From Priestia endophytica DSM 13796 (lineage in GTDB: Bacteria; Bacillota; Bacilli; Bacillales; Bacillaceae_H), in NCBI RefSeq assembly GCF_900115845.1, contig NZ_FOXX01000003.1:89584-136178 (forward strand): a stretch of DNA of 46,595 nucleotides, in the 5' to 3' direction. The position numbers and the translations under genes are program-made. Below are positions 23,763-30,816 of the stretch, one piece after another. Below the pieces are notes generated by a model. The model had not been told where the DNA came from. It saw only the letters and a list, made by a program, of their open reading frames with translations, and did not search any database. The first letter of the stretch is position 1; every line of letters begins with the position of its first letter.

Positions 23763-24940
23763 ATGCTTTGGCTCTCTTTAGACGAAAACTACGTGAAACG
23801 ATACGCTATTATAGGTCTATTATAAAAACGATTGCTGATTGGACTGTTTGGTTATACATCTTCATTCCTGGAATGTTATTTCTCATCGTTTTCTATCTGT
23901 ATTACTTAGGAAATACGTCTCCTTACTTTATTCACTTTATGGATAAGTATCTGTTTTTTGTTTTCTTTTTCTATCTTTTATGGGGGAGAATACGCACTTT
24001 CCTAGAGAAACCAGATGAAGTATTTTTAACTCTCAACAAACCATTTATAAGAAAGATTGTTAGTTTTGGAGTCTTATATTCAAATGGAAAGATTATCTTC
24101 ACTAACTTTCTTCTTTTTTTGCTTCTCTATCCCTTTGTACGTGATCTTTCCTATTCGCTTTCTCTCTCTGCTTATATTATGACAGGTGCGATTTTACAAC
24201 TTTTCCGTTCGCTTTGTTTTTACATGATTGAAACGAGAAGATGGCGATATACTGTGCAATGTTTAGTAAAACTCTCCACAGTGTTTGTGGTTGCATTAGC
24301 TCTGTACATCATTCTTTACATACATAGCCTCTCTCCTTTTATTTGGGGCTTTGGCAGTTTACTTGTTATATTGCTTATTATTGTAAAAGTGAATGAACCC
24401 CTTTTCATTGACAAAGAGATTGAAAGAGAATTGTCAAACAGCAATCGCCTTCGGGAAATCATTCTTCAGCAGGCAGATGCGCTTGATTATAAATCAAAGC
24501 CAAACCGTTTATTTAAAGAAACGTATTTATTTAGAAATGAAACAATAGAAAATACAATTGTTGATTCTTTTATTAAAACAACGGTTCGAAATTCCAAAAC
24601 GTTGCGAATGATTGCACAGATTGCGTTGTATTCACTTATCGCCATTGCCGTTATTTCAAATACGTTGATGAAAGAAATTTCCTTGCTGTTTGTCTTGTTT
24701 CTTTTCAAACAGGTTATAAATAACGAATGGCGTTTATTTATTCAATCTTTAAAAGATCAACCGCTACTCAATATACAAAAAGTCCATAAACTAGCCCTAA
24801 AAGTTACCGTAACCCCCTATTTCTTTGGGCTTGTTGCTTTTGAAACAGCAACCGTTCTTTTTTATTCTTTCAAAGAAGCCATTATGTTCCTCATTGGAAA
24901 CGGCATTTTATTTTTTCTTGCTAAAAGAAAAGATTTCTAA
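23759..24940 (+). CDS. EcsB/YthQ-like ABC transporter permease
   Basis: A 393-residue integral membrane protein with about six to eight hydrophobic segments and a basic cytosolic loop (DKEIERELSNSNRLREI). Sequence LFRRKLRETIRYYRSIIK at the start is typical of EcsB-like permeases. The TTG at 23759 overlaps the ATPase stop (TTGA), and GAGGGAG lies eight bases upstream. The longer frame back to 23720 reads antisense to the coupling logic and lacks a site. With the ATPase broken, the transporter is probably not functional unless the frameshift is bypassed. Confidence 0.8.
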   Translation: MNALALFRRKLRETIRYYRSIIKTIADWTVWLYIFIPGMLFLIVFYLYYLGNTSPYFIHFMDKYLFFVFFFYLLWGRIRTFLEKPDEVFLTLNKPFIRKIVSFGVLYSNGKIIFTNFLLFLLLYPFVRDLSYSLSLSAYIMTGAILQLFRSLCFYMIETRRWRYTVQCLVKLSTVFVVALALYIILYIHSLSPFIWGFGSLLVILLIIVKVNEPLFIDKEIERELSNSNRLREIILQQADALDYKSKPNRLFKETYLFRNETIENTIVDSFIKTTVRNSKTLRMIAQIALYSLIAIAVISNTLMKEISLLFVLFLFKQVINNEWRLFIQSLKDQPLLNIQKVHKLALKVTVTPYFFGLVAFETATVLFYSFKEAIMFLIGNGILFFLAKRKDF

Positions 24941-25074
24941 GAAAAAACGCTTATTCTTTTTAGTTCATTTGCCCCGTTTATGCAAGTCCGACTGTTCAAC
25001 ATGGCTATGTTTCGGTATAATAGTTATGGAAATTTTAGTTATACATCATATTATAAAAATATCAGGTGAACAAA

Positions 25075-25878
25075 ATGAAAATTGGTTTCTTTGACTCAGG
25101 ACTTGGTGGGATTTCTGTTTTGCATGAAGCTGTAAAACATTTTCCTAACGAAAGTTTTTTATACTATGCAGATACACTGCACGTTCCTTATGGAAGCAAA
25201 ACAAAAGAAGAAGTAAAGTCTTACGTTTTGCAAGCAGCAGAGGAAATTATAAAACAAGATGTAAAAGCGCTCGTTGTAGCATGTAATACAGCAACAAGTA
25301 TTGCAATTGAAACATTAAGAGCTACGTATAACATCCCTATTATTGGAATGGAGCCTGCTGCAAAGCCAGCGCTTGAAATTAGTCGTTCCTTAAATAAACG
25401 AGTCCTTGTTTTTGCTACTTCGCTAACGCTCAAACAAGCTAAATATAAGCATTTACTCGAGACAATTGACAATCAATCTTTAATTGATTCCATTCCTCTT
25501 CAAGAACTTGTTCAATATTGTGAACATCTGAACTTTGATCAGGACACATTAAAAGCCTATTTTCAGTCGAAAGTACAAGGGCTAGATCTTCATCAATATG
25601 GTACTGTTGTGCTTGGATGCACTCATTTTCCTTTTTATAAAGGACTTCTTCGTGATATGTTTCCACCATCTGTTCAATTTATTGATGGCAGTATCGGAAC
25701 TGTTAAAAGGTTAGAATACGTATTGAAGGAGCGCAATATGCTGAACACTGCTGGTGAGCAAAGTGTAACATTTACATCTTCAAGCGGCGCAAAAGAATAC
25801 GAACAAAAGATGAAAAAAGCTTTTCACTTTCTTGAAGAAGGAAAACATGAAAAAGTTCAAAAAACCGACCTTGTATAA
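25075..25878 (+). CDS. murI: Glutamate racemase
   Basis: Cofactor-independent racemase that makes D-glutamate for peptidoglycan, 267 residues, full length. The catalytic Cys pair is in ACNTATS (near 73) and LGCTHFP (near 183), with the FDSGLGG motif at the N-terminus and YYADTLHVPYGSK. AGGTGA lies before the ATG at 25075; a GTG at 25066 is too close to it. Priestia and Bacillus often have two paralogues (RacE and YrpC); I cannot say which one this is. A terminator overlaps the 3' end. Confidence 0.92.
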   Translation: MKIGFFDSGLGGISVLHEAVKHFPNESFLYYADTLHVPYGSKTKEEVKSYVLQAAEEIIKQDVKALVVACNTATSIAIETLRATYNIPIIGMEPAAKPALEISRSLNKRVLVFATSLTLKQAKYKHLLETIDNQSLIDSIPLQELVQYCEHLNFDQDTLKAYFQSKVQGLDLHQYGTVVLGCTHFPFYKGLLRDMFPPSVQFIDGSIGTVKRLEYVLKERNMLNTAGEQSVTFTSSSGAKEYEQKMKKAFHFLEEGKHEKVQKTDLV

Positions 25879-25895
25879 ACAAGGTTGGTTTTTTA
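25861..25895 (+). terminator. Terminator of the glutamate racemase gene
   Basis: AAAACCGACCTTGT and ACAAGGTTGGTTTTTT pair, with one G-U pair, around ATAA; the stop codon is inside the stem. Confidence 0.88.
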
Positions 25896-25900
25896 GTTCC

Positions 25901-26320
25901 TTATCCTATCACGTCTTTAACCATTTCCTCAAACCCTTTCTCTTGATCTAGTCTCATAGAAAGGGTAATAAGGTAACCATCATAATCTGCTAGCAAAAGT
26001 TCATAAGCATTCCATGATCTTTTAATTGGTTTTTCTACAATAACCGCTCGTTCACTTAGAGCTCGTTCATAATACTCTTCAATTTGTTCTACAGTAAGGT
26101 TTAATACAACTCCTTTTCCCTTTGGCTCTTTATTCCTTTCTTGTACTAACATAATATCTTGATATTTCTCACCTCGTAAATGAGCCATCATAATTTCTCC
26201 CTCTTCGTTTGGGAGCTCGAATACAGACTTAAACTGAAGAATATTTTCGTACCAGAGAATCGCCGTTCTTATATCCTGAACAGCAAGCTTTACAAACAAT
26301 GGCATAGGGTATGCTTTCAC
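25901..26320 (-). CDS. VOC (glyoxalase-like) superfamily protein
   Basis: About 139 residues with the paired beta-alpha-beta-beta-beta modules of the vicinal oxygen chelate fold: PLFVKLAVQDIRTAILWYENILQF is the first helix-strand start, and WNAYELLLADYDGYLITL the end of the second module. The N-terminal metal ligand His of glyoxalases is absent (VKLAVQD), so it need not be an enzyme; antibiotic-binding and sensor proteins share this fold. AAAGGAG points to the GTG at 26320, whereas a GTG at 26329 touches the site. Convergent with glutamate racemase. Confidence 0.75.
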   Translation of the reverse strand: MKAYPMPLFVKLAVQDIRTAILWYENILQFKSVFELPNEEGEIMMAHLRGEKYQDIMLVQERNKEPKGKGVVLNLTVEQIEEYYERALSERAVIVEKPIKRSWNAYELLLADYDGYLITLSMRLDQEKGFEEMVKDVIG

Positions 26321-26444
26321 TACAATCACTCCTTTAGTTAAAATATTTCTACTATAAAGGGTAACGTAGTGGAAAGCTCAAGTACTCTTTTGGATAAAAA
26401 TCTGAAAACATTCCGCTTCTTTGTTCGTATAGTAAAACAAGGAG

Positions 26445-26957
26445 GTGAAAAATATACACTCATCAAATCGACCGCTTTTACACATTCCTCGTACAAAGAG
26501 GGAGAAAATCTGGAATGCTGTTGGAACCCTGTTTTACGTTGGTTCTATTTTGTTCTTACTTTTTTCCTGGTATGATATCCCCACTAAAGTTCCTGCTCAC
26601 TACAATATAGCAGGAGAAGTGAACAGATGAGGATCAAAGTGGGAGCTACTTTTACTTCCAGGCATAAGCACTTTTCTTCTTATCTTGATGACATTGCTTG
26701 AAAAATTCCCAAACGTTCATAACTATCCAGCACGTTTTAACGAAAACAATGCCGCTCAATTCTATTTAAACAGTCGCAAGCTTGTAAATATGCTTAAAAA
26801 TATATGTTTGATTTTATTTTCTCTTATTGTATTTGAATCCGTCTCTATTTCGCTAGGTTGGGAATTCCACATTGGGATATGGTTCCTACCATTTATGCTT
26901 ATAAGCACTCTTCTTCCAATCGTTATAAGCCTTTTAGAGCGCAGACATATTAAATGA
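26445..26957 (+). pseudogene. DUF1648-type membrane protein with in-frame stop
   Basis: The frame encodes a membrane segment near TLFYVGSILFLLFSW, the DUF1648 signature IPTKVPAHYNIAGEVNR, then TGA (26628-26630), and continues as GSKWELLLLPGISTF to SLLERRHIK at 26957. DUF1648 proteins carry a Trp at the stop position (xxNRWGSK), so TGG to TGA is the likely lesion. The start is also odd: AAGGAGG is followed eight bases later by ATA (26454), whereas the only regular start, GTG at 26445, overlaps the site. ATG to ATA would be a second G-to-A change. Confidence 0.75.
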
Positions 26958-26997
26958 AGAAAAGCCATTGAATAAACAGTTTCAATGGCTTTTCTTC
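26957..26997. terminator. Bidirectional terminator
   Basis: AAGAAAAGCCATTG pairs with CAATGGCTTTTCTT (26983-26996). It lies between the convergent DUF1648 remnant and the Tyr/Pro-rich gene. Confidence 0.85.
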
Positions 26998-27026
26998 TTT
27001 CAAACATCTTCAATAGTAGTCTTTAC

Positions 27027-27326
27027 TTACAAATCTTCATCAAACTGTTCGTCAAACTGTTGGTCAAACTGTTGGTGTTGGTCAAACTGTTGGCCAAACT
27101 GTTCGTCTTCAAGGCGATACGGATACGGTCTCGGATAATATGGATATGGTCTTGGATAATACGGATATACGGGATACGATGGATATACGGGATAGTATGG
27201 ATATGGTGGATATACAGGGTATGTATGATACCCTGGGTAATATCCCGGATAAGATGGATAATACGGCGGACGCGGTCTTGGTCTTGGAGAACCTTGATAA
27301 TCACCTGATGAATAAGATGGTTGCAT
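27027..27326 (-). CDS. Tyr/Pro-rich low-complexity protein, coat-like
   Basis: The 99 residues consist of an N-terminal MQPSYSSGDYQG and a central stretch in which YPY, YPxYP and YYPRPYPY units recur, giving over 20 tyrosines, and a C-terminal block of QFDQ/QFDE repeats. GGAGGAGAAGAA precedes the ATG. Composition of this kind is known from Bacillus spore coat proteins cross-linked through tyrosine; that role is inference. Other frames across the same bases also stay open because the DNA is repetitive, but they lack a ribosome binding site. The next gene upstream encodes a spore enzyme. Confidence 0.75.
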   Translation of the reverse strand: MQPSYSSGDYQGSPRPRPRPPYYPSYPGYYPGYHTYPVYPPYPYYPVYPSYPVYPYYPRPYPYYPRPYPYRLEDEQFGQQFDQHQQFDQQFDEQFDEDL

Positions 27327-27449
27327 TTCTTCTCCTCCATTTCTTCAGTAAATTCTTAATACATATATGACCCTATATCCATATTATGTCTGTCTTAAAT
27401 AAGGTTGTTGAATCTTTTATAAAAGAAGATGATAAAGATGTAACATGCT

Positions 27450-28712
27450 TCATAATTTTCTAATCGTAAAGAATTTTCGTAAAAGCCATGGTCCTGGCGT
27501 AAAACCAAGCGTAAGTTGCCAAGCTCCTATTGCTTGAAGTCCATATCTCTTTACTAACATCATCTTTTCACTCATACTTCTTACATCTTCAAACCATATT
27601 TCATGCCCCTGCCCCTTTTCATCCTTGTAACGAAAATAAGGCGACTTATATGTTTCAGAATACTGCACAGGCGCTCCGTATTTCATTGCTGTTTCAATAG
27701 CATTTTGGTTTGAAATAGCAGAAGCGACCGTTCCTGGTGTATAAGGAATGGTCCAGTTGTATCCATATAAAGGTACCCCAATAATGAGTTTCCTCCTTGG
27801 CACTTTGTTAATAGCAAACTGGACTGTATTTTGAACTTCTGTAAGTGGTGCAACAGGACCTGGTTCACTTCCTGGGTGATGCCAATCATAAGCCATAATG
27901 AACATATAATCGACAACAGCTCCGATTCCTCCATAGTCATACCCTCTTAACCATGAAATATCTTCACTTGTTTTGGCTGGCACTGCAATAGTTAAAGCAT
28001 ACCCCCTTGAGTGAAGCTGATCTCCTAACTGACGCAAAAAGCCAGTAAACAAATCTCGATCTTCAAATCGGATTTGTTCAAAATCAATATTGACTCCTCC
28101 ATAACCTTTTGTTGATACTAGATAAACAATATTGTTTACAAGCTTCGTTCTTGCAGCTGGATTGTTTAATACTTGACGAGCAACGCCAGTGTCAAATCCA
28201 CTCGTCTTTAAATTGGTAATCGTAACAAGAGGAGTTACTCGATTTCGCCATGTTGTTTGAATGGCAACTAAGTCATCTAACTTGTTTACAATGTCTCCAT
28301 TAGGTCCAAAATGATATTCGAAAATAGCGATGGAAGAAGAGTATGGTGCAAAATCATTAATTAAATCACGATCAAGCTCTGGACTACGCACACCATAGTA
28401 TTGAAGCGTGCCTGCGATGTAATTTGATGTGTTTGGGATGTTCACTTTCATTCCTGGTTGTAGAGCATTAAAATTGAATGAAGGGTTTTCTCTTCTTAAC
28501 TGTTCTTGAGAAACATATGACTTCTGAGCAATAGTTCGGAGTGTATCACCAGGTTGTACTGTATACACATAAAGGGGAATAAGCAAAGCCTGCCCTGGAA
28601 CAATATTCTCCGTTTCTAATCCATTAACAGCGCGAAGTTGGGCGACAGGATAACGATATCTATTACTTATCGAAAATAAGCTATCACCTGTCTGCACCAC
28701 ATGAACAAACAT
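27450..28712 (-). CDS. Spore cortex-lytic/germination glycosidase, YaaH/SleL type
   Basis: A 420-residue spore enzyme: two N-terminal LysM domains (HVVQTGDSLFSISNRY, YTVQPGDTLRTIAQKS; about 2-95) for binding cortex peptidoglycan and a GH18 barrel (about 105-415). The GH18 active site is YGGVNIDFEQ, with the catalytic Glu of the DxxDxE-type motif in reduced form, and later YMFIMAYDWHHPG and GAWQLTLG. No signal peptide, as usual for YaaH/SleL. It acts as N-acetylglucosaminidase on germinating cortex. The frame starts at 28712 behind a GGAGG(GAGGAACGC) site. Confidence 0.88.
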   Translation of the reverse strand: MFVHVVQTGDSLFSISNRYRYPVAQLRAVNGLETENIVPGQALLIPLYVYTVQPGDTLRTIAQKSYVSQEQLRRENPSFNFNALQPGMKVNIPNTSNYIAGTLQYYGVRSPELDRDLINDFAPYSSSIAIFEYHFGPNGDIVNKLDDLVAIQTTWRNRVTPLVTITNLKTSGFDTGVARQVLNNPAARTKLVNNIVYLVSTKGYGGVNIDFEQIRFEDRDLFTGFLRQLGDQLHSRGYALTIAVPAKTSEDISWLRGYDYGGIGAVVDYMFIMAYDWHHPGSEPGPVAPLTEVQNTVQFAINKVPRRKLIIGVPLYGYNWTIPYTPGTVASAISNQNAIETAMKYGAPVQYSETYKSPYFRYKDEKGQGHEIWFEDVRSMSEKMMLVKRYGLQAIGAWQLTLGFTPGPWLLRKFFTIRKL

Positions 28713-28920
28713 GTGCGTTCCTCCCTTATTTCTTTTCTCTCTCCAACCTCTTATAAAAAGCCATCATCTTATCTATATGAAAGAAGAAGTTCCTTTATAT
28801 AAAAAAGTTTGTAATTTTATTATTTTCTTAGTCTTCTATAATGAAAAGATTCACATCCCTTAATACAAAAAAAGAAGCCAAGTTTCCTTTGCCTTCTCTT
28901 TCTGCTCGTTATTCATTTGC

Positions 28921-29619
28921 TCACAAATTATCTTTTAACTCTTTTCGAACTTTATGTGTTTCAAGGTCTGCTAGACGAACAGGAACAGGTAAACGACTTT
29001 CCTTATTAATAAAGTTCATCACAACCTCTGTACTTGTAGCAAGATCTATTTCGTTCCCGCATGAAACAAAAATAGGCTTTACCCCTTTTGTTGTACGAAG
29101 CGCTCGTCCATATACTTCCTCATCAATCATAATATCTGTGAAAGCGCCAGCCTCCTGCTTTGGCATTGCAAAATCTTGTTCTTTTATTTTTAAGTAACTT
29201 TTAGCTACTCCGATTGTTGGCTTTTTCAAAAAAAACGAAGCATGAGTAGCAATGCCCATATGACGGTAGTGTAAATAGCCGTTTCCATCAAACATATATA
29301 AAGTTGGTGCTGTTTTCAGTTTTTTAGCGGCTTTTATAATAAGCGGAAGCTCTCGAAAAGCTAGAAAACCAGGAATATAAGGAACCATAATTTCGCCATA
29401 GCTATGTACTTTCTCAACAACTTTCATTGTATGATAGTCAACGACAACAATACAGCACGTTCCATAGTGCTTAGTATCATTCTCCCAATAAGCTAAATCA
29501 ACTCCTGCAACTAAACTTATCTCCTCTTTATGAAAGTTGTTTTCTAATTTAACTTGAGGGAGCAGCTCCTCCTGAATCTTAGTAAACTGTTTTATTAACC
29601 CTTCATTTTCCTTTTTCAT
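28921..29619 (-). CDS. nfi: Endonuclease V
   Basis: DNA repair enzyme that nicks near deaminated bases (inosine, uracil), 232 residues. Catalytic Asp in AGVDLAYW (near 39), Glu in IPGFLAFRELP (near 91), Asp in LYMFDGNGYLHYRHMGIATH (near 111) and the segment PTIGVAKS are all present. The ATG at 29619 follows a GGGAGAGGGCAAAAAG region. It stands alone on the minus strand, about 200 bases before the YaaH-like gene. Confidence 0.92.
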   Translation of the reverse strand: MKKENEGLIKQFTKIQEELLPQVKLENNFHKEEISLVAGVDLAYWENDTKHYGTCCIVVVDYHTMKVVEKVHSYGEIMVPYIPGFLAFRELPLIIKAAKKLKTAPTLYMFDGNGYLHYRHMGIATHASFFLKKPTIGVAKSYLKIKEQDFAMPKQEAGAFTDIMIDEEVYGRALRTTKGVKPIFVSCGNEIDLATSTEVVMNFINKESRLPVPVRLADLETHKVRKELKDNL

Positions 29620-29898
29620 CTTTTTGCCCTCTCCCTTTTATTTCCTCTATGTCTTTACGTTTTAATTTTACTATTCTACACTGGATATATACAATTAGAA
29701 TCCCTTTTTCAAATCACTGATATTTGAGAATTTTTCATAGAAAAAGTTCTTTGGAGAGCTAAATCCTCTTACTTCCTATTGCAAATATGTAAATAAATAT
29801 TTCTTTTTCCATTACCATTACATATTTTTATCCAGTAAGAACATAATAAAATTGGTGCTTATACACCTTAACTAACTTCGATGCGGAGGGAAATAACC

Positions 29899-30072
29899 AT
29901 GGATATTCGTGAAGGTATGATTCCAACTGTATTAGGTACAGCTGTAACAGCTACTGGTTATGCACTGAAACAAAACCGTGGATCTAATAAGATGATCGCA
30001 AATACGGTTTTTGGTTTTGGCTTAGCTCACGTTGTATTAGGGGTAATTGACCTTGTTGAACATCGTCGTTAG
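29899..30072 (+). CDS. Small hydrophobic protein, unknown
   Basis: 57 residues: MDIREGMIPTVLGTAVTATG, then a basic KQNRGSNKM turn and a second hydrophobic helix NTVFGFGLAHVVLGVIDLVEHRR. GGAGG lies nine bases before the ATG at 29899; the frame open from 29881 crosses that site. A terminator begins at 30077, so it is a single-gene unit. Glycine-rich paired helices suggest membrane insertion. The family is not recognised. Confidence 0.65.
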   Translation: MDIREGMIPTVLGTAVTATGYALKQNRGSNKMIANTVFGFGLAHVVLGVIDLVEHRR

Positions 30073-30076
30073 AGAG

Positions 30077-30104
30077 AAGAGAGCGCTTGTGCTCTCTTTT
30101 TCTG
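30077..30104 (+). terminator. Terminator of the 57-residue gene
   Basis: AGAGAGC pairs with GCTCTCT around GCTTGT, followed by TTTTCT. Confidence 0.75.
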
Positions 30105-30110
30105 CAATCA

Positions 30111-30251
30111 TCAAAAACATATGCTTAGTCCTGCAATGACAGCGGTATCTGAGCCACCGATTCCTTTTCTCCTCATATCTTTCCACTCTTCATAATCCCT
30201 GTTTTGAGTAGAAACTAAGACATTTAACTCTATGAGCAACTTCCTTGATTT
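30111..30251 (-). pseudogene. YqaJ-type phage recombinase, N-terminal fragment
   Basis: Minus-strand codons give LNVLVSTQNRDYEEWKDM and RRKGIGGSDTAVIAGLS, ending in TGA at 30111. Trp-x2-x-RRKGIGGSDxAxIAGLS is the start of the YqaJ viral recombinase (lambda-exonuclease fold) family. Only about 40 of some 300 residues remain, and no start with a ribosome binding site is visible. It is one of several signs that this border holds the debris of a phage. Confidence 0.7.
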
Positions 30252-30305
30252 TTAGAGATTAATGCGATAATATTAAATTAATTAGGAATGCATAGACCTT
30301 ATTTG

Positions 30306-30341
30306 AGAGTTCGTAGTACCAGCTACGGGCTCTTTCTTATT
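30306..30341 (+). terminator. Isolated plus-strand terminator hairpin
   Basis: AGAGTTCGTAG pairs with CTACGGGCTCT (two G-U pairs) around a short loop, followed by TTCTTATTTT. No gene directly upstream on this strand needs it. Confidence 0.6.
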
Positions 30342-30345
30342 TTGC

Positions 30346-30477
30346 TTAAGGAAATTTGACATCATAAACGACCTCTAAATACTTCTCTAACTCTTCTTTT
30401 AACTTCATCTCTCCTATGGCTGGATCTTCACACTCCGTTCCAAAGTAATCACTTTCTGTGTGTGCTGGTTGTGCCAT
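30346..30477 (-). CDS. Possible 43-residue protein or phage gene remnant
   Basis: A minus-strand frame MAQPAHTESDYFGTECED then PAIGEMKLKEELEKYLEV ends KFP. AAAAGGATATCTAG precedes the ATG, a mediocre site. The acidic, helical sequence could be part of a phage protein; it follows the YqaJ fragment. I do not recognise it. Confidence 0.3.
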   Translation of the reverse strand: MAQPAHTESDYFGTECEDPAIGEMKLKEELEKYLEVVYDVKFP

Positions 30478-30816
30478 CTAGATATCCTTTTCGATTCATC
30501 TGAATAATATAAAGTTGTTCCCTAAATCTTCACTCTCTTTTATAGTTTATTTTTTAAATTATTCCTTCAAAGGAAATATGTGTTATTATTAAATTGTTCG
30601 ACATAGCTTTACTTTTCTCAATAGTCAACTCTTCCCTGCAGTGAGCGATGAATAATAGCTTGCTGCTCTTTTTTGTTTCAAGGGGTAATGGGATAAAATC
30701 TCAACATCGTATCTCTGTTCTTGTAACGTAACGATTAGTTCATGTACTCAAACTCTTTAGACGTGGAGTTGATCAAGACATAAGACATCAAACGTTTTGG
30801 CATGTAGTTGTGCGTG
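30478..30816. other. Non-coding debris between phage remnant and intron
   Basis: About 340 bases without a supported gene. A minus-strand open stretch reads STSKEFEYMNELIVTLQ and EQRYDVEILSHYPLKQKR but has no start and soon ends in stops. The stretch contains AACGTTTTGGCATGTA (30791-30806), which recurs at 36804-36819. The intron 3' end adjoins it. Confidence 0.4.

Noticed and set aside
27023-27340. Two other long open frames over the Tyr/Pro-rich gene (27023-27340 minus and 26985-27308 plus)
   Set aside because: They stay open because the DNA is repetitive. Only the 27326-27027 frame has a ribosome binding site and a plausible composition.
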